Of a stretch of DNA of 15,874 bases, positions 1 to 8,097 are shown piece after piece (positions within the stretch are counted from its first letter, which is position 1; every line of letters begins with the position of its first letter). Origin of the DNA: Bacteroidota bacterium (GTDB taxonomy: Bacteria > Bacteroidota > Ignavibacteria > Palsa-1295). Both the position numbers and the translations under genes were made by a program. The stretch lies in contig JANYDV010000212.1 of assembly GCA_025363505.1 (NCBI GenBank), forward strand, positions 1 to 15,874, in the 5' to 3' direction. The notes beneath the pieces are model-generated. The model saw only the letters and a list, made by a program, of their open reading frames with translations, was not told where the DNA came from and made no database searches.

Positions 1-40
1 GTAAGTGAGTCAAACTTATTCATCAAATTCCATCTTAATC

Positions 41-2974
41 ATGCGTACACTGATATTGGTAATTGTTTTCGTTTGCAGCGCGAGTTTAGTCTCGGCTAAA
101 AATGAATATAAAGTCGAAGAGCATACCTCTGCTGACGGAAAATATAAATACACGACGGTCTCCGGTGATCCGCTCGGAGCTAGAATATATACACTACAAA
201 ATGGTCTTAAAGTGTATCTTTCTGTCAATAAAAATGAACCTCGCATTCAAACAATGATTGCCGTTCGTGCCGGCAGTAAGAACGACCCTTCTGATGCAAC
301 GGGGCTGGCACACTATCTTGAACATTTGCTTTTTAAGGGTACCGACCGTTTCGGAAGTCTCGACTATGCAAAAGAGAAACCGTTGCTCGATGAGATTACT
401 AACCGCTTTGAGGATTACCGCAAGACAACTGATCCCACCGAACGCAAACGCAAATATCACGAGATCGACTCGGTCTCCGGTGTTGCTGCAACCTATGCAA
501 TCGCCAACGAATATGATAAAATGCTCGGTGCAATCGGGGCAAAAGGAACAAATGCTTTTACCTGGTTTGAACAGACAATCTATGTGAATGACATTCCATC
601 AAATCAAATTCATAAATGGCTTGAAATTGAATCTGAGCGTTTCCGTCATCCTGTTTTGAGACTATTTCATACAGAACTTGAAGCGGTGTACGAAGAGAAA
701 AATCGAGGTCTTGATAATGACGGAGAAGCCGAAGATGAAGAGTTGATGGCGCAGCTATTCAAGCATCATACTTATGGCACTCAAACAACCATCGGTACGG
801 TCGAACATTTGAAGAACCCTTCTATCAAAAAAATCGAAGAATACTTTGCCAAAAATTATATCCCAAATAATATGGCAATTGTTCTCGCGGGCGATCTTGA
901 TATGGATAAAACGATCGTTGACATTGATAAACAGTTTAGCATTTTACAACCAAAACCTGTCCCAGCTTTTTCGTTTCAACCCGAAGAAGAAATTACCTCG
1001 CCAATCCGTCGTGAAGTATTAGGACCTGATCCCGAAAATGTGTATATGGGCTACCGCCTGCCCGGAATTTCATCACGCGAAGCATTAGTCGCAACAATGA
1101 TTGATATGATTCTTTCAAACCGAGTTGCCGGTTTGATGGATCTTGATCTCAATCAAAAACAAAAAGTACTCAATGCCAGTACTTGGATGTTGCAACAGAA
1201 AGACTATAGTATCCATCATTTTCAAGGTGCGCCTCTCGAAGGGCAGAAACTTGAAGAAGTAGAAACGCTTATGCTTGCTGAAGTCGAGAAAGTAAAGAAG
1301 GGTGATTTTAGCGATGAACTAATTCCGGCTATTATCAATGATCTTACTGTTCAGCGCCTCAAGGGAAATCAAAACAATGATGCACGAGTCAATGCTATGA
1401 TGGAATCGTTTATTCATCATCAGGAATGGAATACCATTGTTTCACAAATTGATGATCTCTCCAAGATCAGCAAAAAAGAAATTATGGACGTAGCAAATAA
1501 GTATTACCGTAACAATTACGTGGTAATCTATAAACGACTCGGACATCGTAATTCACCGAAAGTAGAAAAGCCTCAGATTACCGGCGTGTCGGTCAATCGT
1601 GAGGCTGAATCACCATTCTTGAAAAGTTTGATCGCGACTTCGACCGAGAACATTGCTCCAAAATTTATTGATTACAAAAAAGATATTCAGATGTCATCCC
1701 TCCCGGGGAATGTACCCTTTCATTACTTGCGCAATACCGAAAATAATCTGTTCTCGCTCTATTACTTGCTTGATATGGGCTCGCACGAAGACAAAAAAAT
1801 GGCGTTTGCACTTGGCTATCTCGACTTCCTTGGCACAGGAAACATGAAAGCAGAAGACGTAAAGAAAAAACTCTATAGTCTCGGCTTAAGCCTTAACGTA
1901 TCAGCGACACAAAATCAAGTGTACGTTTCACTCACCGGCTTACAGAAAAATTTTAGCCAGGGCGTGACGTTGCTTGAGCAACTGATCTCTTCGCCAATAT
2001 CTGATGCTGAAGCGCTCGGCAAGTTAGTCGATCGTACACTCAAAGGTCGTACTGATGCCAAACAAGACAAAGGGACGATCTTACGAAGCGCGATGTATGA
2101 CTATGGTAAATATGGGAAGTACAACCCAACAAGGGATATCCTTTCGGAAAGCGAACTTCGCGCACTTAAGCCTGAAGAACTGATTGCGAAAATCAAAACA
2201 CTGCCAACGTTTGAACATCACATTCTCTATTACGGACCTGAACAAGCATCAACGATATCATCGATGCTTGCGAAAATGCACAAAGTGCCCTCTCATCTCG
2301 CACCGCTGCCGAAAGTTGAGGAGTATATAACTCAAGAGACTAATGAGAACAAAGTGTATTTCGTAAATTTTGAAATGCAGCAGGCAGAGGTAATATTCCT
2401 TTCAAAATCATATATGTATGACCCCACAAAAGTACCATTACAGACGATGTACAATGAGTACTTTGGCGGTGGTATGTCTTCGGTAGTATTCCAAACTATT
2501 CGTGAATCAAAGGCACTTGCATATTCAGTGTGGTCAAACTATCAAGGACCAACAAAAATGAATAAGCCGAATTTCGTTTTCTCGTATGTAGGTACTCAAG
2601 CCGACAAGCTACCTGAGACAATGGATGCAATGTTTGAGCTCTTCGAGACCCTTCCGAAAGCGGACAAGCTTTTTGATCAATCGAAAGACGCTATTTTGAA
2701 GAAGATTGAAACCGAACGTATCACTCGAGAAAACATCCTATTTAACTACGAGACAGCCCGAAAACTCGGGCTCGATCATGATATTCGCCATGATGTATAT
2801 ACTCAAGTACCATCAATGGATTTCAATACGATTAATAATTTTCAGAAACAATATATCAAAGATCATCACTATACGATCTTGGTACTTGGCTCAAAAGATA
2901 AAATTGATATGAAAAAACTTCAGAAATGGGGACCTGTGAAAGAACTCTCACTTGAAGAAATATTCGGATATTAA
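41..2974 (+). CDS. Exported M16 family zinc metallopeptidase (pitrilysin/insulinase-like)
   Basis: Probable periplasmic or envelope zinc peptidase of 977 residues. The ATG at 41 is preferred over an in-frame GTG at 5 because it opens directly with a signal peptide (hydrophobic residues 3-18, cleavage probably after Ala19). The inverted zinc motif HYLEH lies at residues 91-95 (metal ligands His91 and His95, catalytic Glu94). The third ligand is probably Glu212, just before the VYEE stretch. The spacing to it is about 40 residues longer than in mitochondrial-type M16 enzymes because of a charged helical insert, which I recall as typical of Bacteroidota members. Near the C-terminus GGGMSS is followed by Arg821 and Tyr828, matching the Arg/Tyr pair with 7-residue spacing in the C-terminal half of insulysin. 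The length fits a four-domain, two-half enzyme with only the N-half catalytic. It stands alone and ends at a strong terminator. Substrate unknown. Family call is secure. Confidence 0.93.
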   Translation: MRTLILVIVFVCSASLVSAKNEYKVEEHTSADGKYKYTTVSGDPLGARIYTLQNGLKVYLSVNKNEPRIQTMIAVRAGSKNDPSDATGLAHYLEHLLFKGTDRFGSLDYAKEKPLLDEITNRFEDYRKTTDPTERKRKYHEIDSVSGVAATYAIANEYDKMLGAIGAKGTNAFTWFEQTIYVNDIPSNQIHKWLEIESERFRHPVLRLFHTELEAVYEEKNRGLDNDGEAEDEELMAQLFKHHTYGTQTTIGTVEHLKNPSIKKIEEYFAKNYIPNNMAIVLAGDLDMDKTIVDIDKQFSILQPKPVPAFSFQPEEEITSPIRREVLGPDPENVYMGYRLPGISSREALVATMIDMILSNRVAGLMDLDLNQKQKVLNASTWMLQQKDYSIHHFQGAPLEGQKLEEVETLMLAEVEKVKKGDFSDELIPAIINDLTVQRLKGNQNNDARVNAMMESFIHHQEWNTIVSQIDDLSKISKKEIMDVANKYYRNNYVVIYKRLGHRNSPKVEKPQITGVSVNREAESPFLKSLIATSTENIAPKFIDYKKDIQMSSLPGNVPFHYLRNTENNLFSLYYLLDMGSHEDKKMAFALGYLDFLGTGNMKAEDVKKKLYSLGLSLNVSATQNQVYVSLTGLQKNFSQGVTLLEQLISSPISDAEALGKLVDRTLKGRTDAKQDKGTILRSAMYDYGKYGKYNPTRDILSESELRALKPEELIAKIKTLPTFEHHILYYGPEQASTISSMLAKMHKVPSHLAPLPKVEEYITQETNENKVYFVNFEMQQAEVIFLSKSYMYDPTKVPLQTMYNEYFGGGMSSVVFQTIRESKALAYSVWSNYQGPTKMNKPNFVFSYVGTQADKLPETMDAMFELFETLPKADKLFDQSKDAILKKIETERITRENILFNYETARKLGLDHDIRHDVYTQVPSMDFNTINNFQKQYIKDHHYTILVLGSKDKIDMKKLQKWGPVKELSLEEIFGY

Positions 2975-2993
2975 TCTTTCATTTTTTCAAATT

Positions 2994-3031
2994 AAAAATG
3001 GCTGTGATACTCTCGTATCACAGCCATTTTT
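2994..3031. terminator. Bidirectional intrinsic terminator between M16 peptidase and purD
   Basis: A near-perfect hairpin has arms GGCTGTGATAC (3000-3010) and GTATCACAGCC (3015-3025) around a TCTC loop. An A-run on the left (2994-2998) and T-runs on the right (3027-3033) extend the stem and supply a U-tract on either strand. It sits between two convergent genes, 19 bases past the M16 stop and 13 bases past the purD stop, so it can end both transcripts. Confidence 0.9.
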
Positions 3032-3044
3032 TTATTTAACTACG

Positions 3045-4349
3045 TTACGCTTTAATACCTTTGTGCCCAATGTCAGCACGATAATATGCGCCGTCAAAAG
3101 AAATCTCGTGAACAGCGTTATATGCGGTAGTAATAGTTTGTTGTAATTCATCAGCGTACCCAATAGCCGTTACAGAAAGTACTCTACCGCCGGAAGTCAC
3201 AATATGTCCCAACTCATCGAGCTTTGTCGCTGCATGAAAAACGGCAACCCCATGTTCGATTTCACGTTGTTGATTAAAATGATCGAGTCCTTCTATCATT
3301 TTTCCGGTTTCGTATGACTCGGGATACCCTTGGCTTGCCATCACGATTGTCACTGCTGTCGCATCAAAATGTTTCAGTGGCAAATGTTCTTTGAGTCTCC
3401 CTGTTGCGCAAGCGAGTAAAATCTCCGCAAAATCACCTTGTAATAATGGAATAACAACCTGTGCCTCGGGATCACCAAAACGCACATTGTACTCAACGAC
3501 TCTTGCTCTGCCATTTTTGATCATCACACCTACGTAGAGAAGCCCTTTATATGGTCGATTCTCTTCACGGAGTCCTCGAAGTGTTGGCTCGATGATTTCT
3601 CTGCGAATCTGCTCAAGTATGGCGGGTGTCACAATCGGAGCCGGTGCATAAGCACCCATTCCGCCGGTGTTCTTACCACGATCACCATCGAGTAAACGCT
3701 TGTGATCTTGTGCAGGGATGAGAGTATCATAGTCAATACCATCGGTGAGTGCAAAAACACTCGCTTCTTCACCTTCCATAAATTCTTCGATCACAATGCG
3801 CGTCCCTGCCTCACCGAAAATACGGCGGCTGAAAATATCATCCATCGTATCAATTGCTTCGGCTTCGGTCTCAACAATAATCACCCCTTTGCCGGCAGCA
3901 AGCCCATCAGCTTTAATAACAGCAGGATAGTTAAGATGGCGAAGGAAGGTACGAGCTTCTAATTGTTCAGGTGCGGTAAAAACAGCATACCGAGCCGTCG
4001 GGATATTGTGCCGATGCATAAACTCTTTTGAAAATGCTTTTGAGGCTTCGAGTATTGCGGCATTACGATGAGGTCCGAAGACAGGTACATGCTCTTCATC
4101 AAGCATATCAGCTACACCGGCAGCAAGCGGCGTTTCCGGTCCGATAACCACTAAGTCGATCCGTTCGCGAAGTGCGAAGCCGATGACCGATTTTGCATCG
4201 GTTGCCACAAGATCACTCACCAATTCGGCTGCCTGTGCTATTCCGGCATTGCCCGGTGCACAGTATAGCTGCGTAACGATTGGCGATTGCTTTAGTTTCC
4301 AACAAATAGCGTGCTCACGTGCCCCAGAACCCAGAACAAGAATCCGCAT
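3045..4349 (-). CDS. purD: Phosphoribosylamine-glycine ligase (GARS)
   Basis: Cytoplasmic ATP-grasp enzyme of de novo purine synthesis that joins phosphoribosylamine and glycine to form glycinamide ribonucleotide (GAR), with ATP hydrolysis. The protein is full length at 434 residues. The N-terminal domain starts with the canonical LVLGSGAREHA (residues 4-14). The central ATP-grasp domain shows VIKADGLAAGKGV (144-156), the EEFMEGEEASV stretch (188-198), AQDHKRLLDGDRGKNTGGMG (213-232) and the metal-binding EYNVRFGDPE (286-295). The C-terminal domain ends with the usual GGRVL and YYRADIG-type segments. No other pur gene is adjacent, so it is probably expressed alone: a 110-base gap and a promoter-like sequence separate it from the upstream phosphatase gene, and the bidirectional terminator follows it. 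Identification is secure. Confidence 0.97.
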   Translation of the reverse strand: MRILVLGSGAREHAICWKLKQSPIVTQLYCAPGNAGIAQAAELVSDLVATDAKSVIGFALRERIDLVVIGPETPLAAGVADMLDEEHVPVFGPHRNAAILEASKAFSKEFMHRHNIPTARYAVFTAPEQLEARTFLRHLNYPAVIKADGLAAGKGVIIVETEAEAIDTMDDIFSRRIFGEAGTRIVIEEFMEGEEASVFALTDGIDYDTLIPAQDHKRLLDGDRGKNTGGMGAYAPAPIVTPAILEQIRREIIEPTLRGLREENRPYKGLLYVGVMIKNGRARVVEYNVRFGDPEAQVVIPLLQGDFAEILLACATGRLKEHLPLKHFDATAVTIVMASQGYPESYETGKMIEGLDHFNQQREIEHGVAVFHAATKLDELGHIVTSGGRVLSVTAIGYADELQQTITTAYNAVHEISFDGAYYRADIGHKGIKA

Positions 4350-4357
4350 AAATTATA

Positions 4358-4386
4358 ATTCTATTAAAAAGTGGGTGAAAGTGCAA
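4358..4386 (-). promoter_or_regulatory. Candidate purD promoter, nearly leaderless
   Basis: On the minus strand, TTGCAC (4386-4381) and TAGAAT (4363-4358) are separated by exactly 17 bases, a sigma70-like arrangement. A start site about 7 bases further on falls at roughly 4351, only a few bases before the purD ATG at 4349. No Shine-Dalgarno sequence precedes the ATG, which agrees with a very short or absent leader. The second hexamer overlaps AT-rich sequence with an alternative TATAAT, so the exact element is uncertain. Confidence 0.4.
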
Positions 4387-4459
4387 AATTACGGAGAAAA
4401 TCGAACTTGAAAACAGAGAACTGAAAATTACCAAGATTTTCTCTTTCCGAATTATCTCA

Positions 4460-5377
4460 TTACTTACTTAATTCTCGCAATAAAATACCATATCGAAGAC
4501 CTTTTGTACTAACACGAACTTGCTCAAGACCCATCTGGACCATCGCTTCATACAGTATCAACGAACCTGCCGGAAGAATATCGGCTCTTGCAGGAGAAAT
4601 CGCCGGATATCGAGAGATTAGCTCACCAACGGTGATCGAAAACATTTCATCAATTAATCTCGAAAGCTCATCAATCTCAATAGTAGTGCCATCGACAATA
4701 GTAACATCAAATTCCCGGAGCTGATGTTTCATTGCCGCAAGCGAAGTCGGCGTTCCTGCAACAGCAATAAGCGAATGCGGCTTGGGTAGAGTTGTTGTTG
4801 CTTCTACGAGCTGAGTTCGAATATATGACCTGGCTTTTAAAATGCTATCTTCCATATTCGAAGATAAAAAACGCTCTTTTATTCTGACCGCACCAATATC
4901 AATACTTGTCCCACTATGAAATACACAATCGGTGCCGATTGAAATTTCAGTGCTACCGCCACCAATATCAATTGTTGCTATCGAACCACGGAATTGCTCC
5001 GTCTTCAAACCATACAGTGCACCACAGAAACTCCAATGTGCTTCGTCATCACCACTGAGGAGTTCAATACTAATTCCAAAGTCTTCTTGTATCCGACTAA
5101 TAATACTTTGACGATTTTCTGCATCACGCATTGCGCTGGTTGCAAATGCCACCACGCGATCAATATTACTTATACTAATCAAGTTGCTATACCGCTTCAT
5201 AATTTCAGAAAAACGGTTATAGGCTTCTTCGCTAATATGTTTAGTGTTGTCTACTCCTTCCCCGAGCCGAGCGATCGAATGTTCATCACGTATTATAATC
5301 GGCAACGAGTCGGTGCTGCTTTGAGCCATCAGCATCAACACCGTGTTTGTGCCTATATCAATAACAGCTATTCGCAT
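4460..5377 (-). CDS. Ppx/GppA family phosphatase (exopolyphosphatase or pppGpp phosphatase type)
   Basis: A 305-residue cytoplasmic protein of the actin-like ATPase (ASKHA) fold. The ATG at 5377 is chosen because the next residues are the family N-terminus, with IDIGTNT (residues 6-12, phosphate loop 1). An in-frame ATG at 5485 would put 36 unrelated residues in front and run into prmA. ATSAMRDAENR (79-89) and IDIGGGSTEIS (136-146, phosphate loop 2) are diagnostic. Where relatives often read SG-x-E-E-A, this protein reads SGDDEA (108-113), so one of the two acidic positions near the active site is Asp; I cannot say whether that changes activity. It is the short form, lacking the C-terminal HD-like extension of the E. 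coli enzymes. Polyphosphate versus guanosine pentaphosphate specificity cannot be decided. The start lies one base after the prmA stop (TGAAATG), implying translational coupling. Confidence 0.9.
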   Translation of the reverse strand: MRIAVIDIGTNTVLMLMAQSSTDSLPIIIRDEHSIARLGEGVDNTKHISEEAYNRFSEIMKRYSNLISISNIDRVVAFATSAMRDAENRQSIISRIQEDFGISIELLSGDDEAHWSFCGALYGLKTEQFRGSIATIDIGGGSTEISIGTDCVFHSGTSIDIGAVRIKERFLSSNMEDSILKARSYIRTQLVEATTTLPKPHSLIAVAGTPTSLAAMKHQLREFDVTIVDGTTIEIDELSRLIDEMFSITVGELISRYPAISPARADILPAGSLILYEAMVQMGLEQVRVSTKGLRYGILLRELSK

Positions 5378-5378
5378 T

Positions 5379-6251
5379 TCAGCCGTTGTAACTAAATCGC
5401 AAGCACACCCATTCGTTTTCTTGGAGGCGTTCTTGAAGTTGATACCCTGAAGCTTGGTAGGCTTCGATAACTTCATCGGCGTCATATTCTAACAATCCTG
5501 AGAGAATGAGAACACCACCGCTGCGTTGATGATCAGCAATCTGATTGTTGATCGTCAGTAGAACATTTCGATGAATGTTTGCAATGAGAATGTCAAATTG
5601 TTCTTCCGGTGAAACGACAGTCGATAATTTACCTAAGCGCAGTTCTATTTTTTTACTGCCGTATCCATTGCGTTCACAATTTTCTTTCGAGTTCTCAAAT
5701 GCCCATTCATCAGTATCAACCGCTATTGCATGTACGCTACCGCGCATCATTGCATATAGTGCGAGAATACCTGTGCCCGAGCCAAGATCGAGAATCTTCT
5801 TGTCTGTGCAAACAATATGTTCGATCATCTTCAAGCAAAGACGAGTGGTCTCATGATGGCCGGTGCCGAAACTCATCTTTGGGTCTATGACAATTTGAAA
5901 GGTTGCGCCGGATGCATTCGCTTCTTCGAGCTTCCAACTTGGGGTTATCATCAGATCCTCAGAGATACGAAGCGGTTCGATCGAGGCTTCCCATTGGGCA
6001 TTCCAATCTGTGGTTGCTTGGGTAATGGTATCGACAAGTGTAATTCGTCCATTCAATGTCGCAAGAAAAGCTGAGAGGTTTTGCTTGGAATCATCATTCC
6101 ATTGTGTCTTTAAAAGATGAACGACAAACGATCCGTTTGACTGTTCTTCAAATCCTTGCGGGTCATAGTTGAGCAGAAAATATCCTTGCAAAGAATCTTC
6201 GTCTTCAAGCGATACTTCAAAGACCAATGATAAATATTCTATTTGTTGCAT
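5379..6251 (-). CDS. prmA: Ribosomal protein L11 methyltransferase
   Basis: SAM-dependent methyltransferase that methylates ribosomal protein L11 on amino groups. At 290 residues it has the family's usual length. An N-terminal substrate-recognition domain (about 1-95) precedes the class I methyltransferase domain. Visible hallmarks are DPKMSFGTGHHETT (123-136), the PrmA signature normally read as DPGxAFGTGxHxTT; SAM-binding motif I LDLGSGTGI (154-162); the acidic residue after strand 2 in AVDTD (177-181); and ILIANIHRNV (221-230) in place of the common NILANxL motif. It is the middle gene of a three-gene cluster, starting 5 bases after the cyclotransferase stop and ending one base before the phosphatase start. 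No strong Shine-Dalgarno sequence is visible, so coupling probably drives its translation. Confidence 0.94.
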   Translation of the reverse strand: MQQIEYLSLVFEVSLEDEDSLQGYFLLNYDPQGFEEQSNGSFVVHLLKTQWNDDSKQNLSAFLATLNGRITLVDTITQATTDWNAQWEASIEPLRISEDLMITPSWKLEEANASGATFQIVIDPKMSFGTGHHETTRLCLKMIEHIVCTDKKILDLGSGTGILALYAMMRGSVHAIAVDTDEWAFENSKENCERNGYGSKKIELRLGKLSTVVSPEEQFDILIANIHRNVLLTINNQIADHQRSGGVLILSGLLEYDADEVIEAYQASGYQLQERLQENEWVCLRFSYNG

Positions 6252-6256
6252 CTCTA

Positions 6257-7081
6257 TTATTGTGCCGACGTTAGTGGTGATTTGAGTTTAATCTCGAAGA
6301 TTTTTGACCAGAGTTTCCCGGTGATAAAAATACGATCATTCTTTTGGTCGTAGGCTATGCCATTGAGCACGTCGGCGTGCTGCTGTTCTTGCGGAGTAAT
6401 TAGATTAGCACAATCAACCCATGCGATAACTTTTCCGGAGGAAGGGTTGATCCTCGCAATACGATCTATCTGCCAAATATTCGCCCAGATTTCACCTCGG
6501 ATATATTCAAGTTCGTTTAGCCGTTCGACCGGCAGTCCACCGTCGGTTACTTGGAGACTCTTTGTAATCGCGAGCGAATTTGGATCAAGATAGAGAATAG
6601 TACTCGAACCATTTGACATAATAATATTCGTGCCATCATTGGTCAGCGCCCAACCCTCGCCTTGATAATTCCAGGAGCCGAGTTTCTTCAAGGTGCTCAG
6701 ATCATAGATAAATCCAATATGGGATGCGTACGTTAGTTGGTAGATCTTTGAATTGAGGATAGTAATCCCTTCCCCAAAGTATTGTTTATCCAAATCAAGA
6801 TTTTGGAGTGTCTTCCCGGTCTTTAAATCAAGCTTGCGAAGATGAGAGTGTTCGTTCAGTCCCGTGCTTTCATAGAGGAAGTCATTATAGTATTGTAAAC
6901 CTTCTGTAAACGCTTCGAAGTCGTGCGGAAACGTGTTGACAATATCAAACCCAACAGTTGGTGCCGAAGGCACTGTCGGTGCAGGTGGCTCTGTTTTGGG
7001 CAGCGGGATATCGGCTTCCTTTTTACCGCAACCATACAATAGTAAAAGACTAACGGCGATATTCTTTATTGACAATTTCAT
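6257..7081 (-). CDS. Lipoprotein glutaminyl-peptide cyclotransferase (plant/bacterial beta-propeller type)
   Basis: Enzyme family that converts N-terminal glutamine of peptides to pyroglutamate with release of ammonia. The chosen ATG (7081) gives 274 residues starting with a lipoprotein signal; the lipobox LLYGC puts the lipidated Cys at residue 18, followed by a Pro-rich linker (26-42). The rest is a five-bladed propeller of the papaya type, unrelated to the zinc-dependent animal enzyme. Glu60 (FTEGL), Glu104 (FGEGI), Trp144 (GEGWAL), Asn189 (NELEY), Trp203 (ANIW) and Lys256 (TGKLW) reproduce, with nearly the same spacing, the active-site set I recall for papaya QC (Glu24, Glu69, Trp110, Asn155, Trp169, Lys225). 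It is therefore probably active, facing the periplasm or outside. It is first in the cluster with prmA and the Ppx/GppA gene. An in-frame extension upstream to 7201 is not supported. Confidence 0.9.
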   Translation of the reverse strand: MKLSIKNIAVSLLLLYGCGKKEADIPLPKTEPPAPTVPSAPTVGFDIVNTFPHDFEAFTEGLQYYNDFLYESTGLNEHSHLRKLDLKTGKTLQNLDLDKQYFGEGITILNSKIYQLTYASHIGFIYDLSTLKKLGSWNYQGEGWALTNDGTNIIMSNGSSTILYLDPNSLAITKSLQVTDGGLPVERLNELEYIRGEIWANIWQIDRIARINPSSGKVIAWVDCANLITPQEQQHADVLNGIAYDQKNDRIFITGKLWSKIFEIKLKSPLTSAQ

Positions 7082-7118
7082 ATTCCAATTGGTTTTCTTC
7101 AGCGCCAAGTGTAACAAA

Positions 7119-7233
7119 ATCGACGGTGTCGAGTTCTTTATTGTAGTGGCCGCGTAAACAACTCTATACGAATTTCGCGGACATAGCCTGTGACGAGCCA
7201 TGCTCTTTTTGAGTGACCTCGACAGGCTTTTTT
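7119..7233 (+). ncRNA. Possible structured small RNA or leader: three hairpins ending in a U-tract
   Basis: The 228-base gap 7082-7309 holds no convincing gene. On the plus strand it contains three hairpins in a row: TCGAC/GTCGA (7120-7124 with 7128-7132), CCGCG then AAA pairing with TTT then CGCGG (7150-7158 with 7173-7180, one bulged T), and a terminator-like hairpin at 7185-7233. No plus-strand gene lies just upstream to need a terminator, which is why a short independent RNA is considered. The same pairing would exist in a minus-strand leader of the cyclotransferase gene, so strand and role are uncertain. No known RNA family was recognised. Confidence 0.25.
7185..7233 (+). terminator. Intrinsic terminator-like hairpin upstream of pirin
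   Basis: AGCCTGT (7185-7191) pairs with ACAGGCT (7222-7228). After a two-base bulge CGAG (7194-7197) pairs with CTCG (7218-7221). A T-run follows at 7228-7233. The loop holds a minor CTC/GAG stem. The shape fits a terminator for plus-strand transcription coming toward pirin, but no annotated gene feeds it. Confidence 0.45.
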
Positions 7234-7293
7234 ATTGCCCAACATTTCTTCGGGAACATCCCCAACGTGAATACGTATATATGCTCAATTAAT

Positions 7294-7299
7294 TATACT
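7294..7299 (+). promoter_or_regulatory. Candidate -10 element of the pirin gene
   Basis: TATACT lies 10 bases before the pirin ATG, so the predicted transcription start falls only a few bases upstream of the start codon. No good -35 match is seen at 16-18 bases upstream and no Shine-Dalgarno sequence is present. Like purD, the gene may have an almost leaderless mRNA. Confidence 0.3.
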
Positions 7300-7309
7300 T
7301 ATTGAATGT

Positions 7310-8005
7310 ATGATAACGATCAGAAAAGCAGATGACAGAGGACATGTAGATATGGGTTGGCTTGACACCCATCACACTTTTTCTTTCTCCGACTATCACG
7401 ATGACAAATGGATACACTTCCGTACCTTACGGGTGATGAATGAAGATAAAATTGCTGCCGGCAGAGGCTTTGGGATGCACCCACACCGTGATATGGAAAT
7501 TATCACCTACGTTCTTTCCGGAGCTGTAGAACATCAAGACAGTATGGGTAACTCGGGTTTGATCCGTCCTGGTGATGTGCAACGGATGAGTGCCGGGACT
7601 GGCGTCTTTCATAGCGAGACAAATCCGTTTAATGAAGAACTCTATCTCTATCAGATATGGATTTTCCCAAAAGAAAAAAATGTCACTCCAAGCTATGAAC
7701 AAAAACGATTTGAAGATGCTGAAAAGAGAAATCAGCTTCGGCTTATCGCAAGCCCTGACGGAGCAGACGGTTCGGTCACGATTGGACAAGATGCAAAAGT
7801 GTATGCCTCGTTGCTTGATAAAGCAACCAGTCTAAACTTTTCACTACAAAACGGACGAGCCGTGTGGTTACAAGTAATCTCCGGATCATTAACTGTTAGT
7901 GGTAATACTGTTTCTACCGGCGATGGCATCGGGATTGAAGACGAAACTGAGATAGCAATTAATGCAAATGAGGCTTCCCACTTCTTACTCTACGATCTCA
8001 ATTAA
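7310..8005 (+). CDS. Pirin family protein (YhaK/quercetinase-like bicupin)
   Basis: A 231-residue cytoplasmic bicupin. The N-terminal cupin carries the four metal ligands expected for pirin: His57 and His59 in GMHPHRDME, then His101 and Glu103 in FHSETN, matching His56, His58, His101 and Glu103 of human pirin almost position for position. Typical surrounding motifs are THHTFSFSDYHD (20-31), GAVEHQDSMGN (71-81), the RPGDVQRMSAGTGVFHSE run (86-103) and LYLYQIWIFP (111-120). The C-terminal cupin (about 140-231) lacks an obvious metal set, as usual. Bacterial relatives include quercetin 2,3-dioxygenases and proteins of unknown substrate, so the reaction here stays open. The gene is monocistronic: short promoter region in front, strong terminator just after the stop. 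Confidence 0.92.
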   Translation: MITIRKADDRGHVDMGWLDTHHTFSFSDYHDDKWIHFRTLRVMNEDKIAAGRGFGMHPHRDMEIITYVLSGAVEHQDSMGNSGLIRPGDVQRMSAGTGVFHSETNPFNEELYLYQIWIFPKEKNVTPSYEQKRFEDAEKRNQLRLIASPDGADGSVTIGQDAKVYASLLDKATSLNFSLQNGRAVWLQVISGSLTVSGNTVSTGDGIGIEDETEIAINANEASHFLLYDLN

Positions 8006-8006
8006 T

Positions 8007-8034
8007 AAAAAAGGCGGCACAAAGCCGCCTTTTT
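8007..8034. terminator. Bidirectional intrinsic terminator between pirin and the TonB receptor
   Basis: The arms GGCGGC (8013-8018) and GCCGCC (8024-8029) close an ACAAA loop. They are flanked by an A-run (8007-8012) and a T-run (8030-8034), so a U-tract forms on both strands. It begins one base after the pirin stop. The TonB receptor converges from the right, ending at 8098, and can use the same hairpin. Confidence 0.88.
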
Positions 8035-8097
8035 AATGGACGAAGTTCTAATGAAACGAATTGTATCAATTTTTTATAAAAAAAATAAACAAATTCA

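Noticed and set aside
5..40. GTG start giving 12 extra residues on the M16 peptidase
   Set aside because: The extension is polar and would sit in front of a complete signal peptide that begins at the ATG at 41.
300..620. Extra ~40-residue charged insert between the HxxEH motif and the third zinc ligand of the M16 peptidase
   Set aside because: At first it looked unusual, but I recall the same insert in Bacteroidota M16 relatives, so it is probably ordinary for this subgroup.
5378..5485. In-frame upstream ATG extending the Ppx/GppA protein by 36 residues
   Set aside because: The extension is antisense-free but overlaps the end of prmA in another frame, and the family N-terminus begins exactly at the ATG at 5377.
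7082..7201. In-frame upstream ATG extending the cyclotransferase by 40 residues
   Set aside because: It would bury the lipoprotein signal internally and runs through the hairpin-rich non-coding stretch.
8035..8097. Weak AATTG/CAATT hairpin with a T-run after pirin
   Set aside because: The five-base AT-rich stem is too weak to claim, and the GC-rich terminator at 8007-8034 already accounts for termination.
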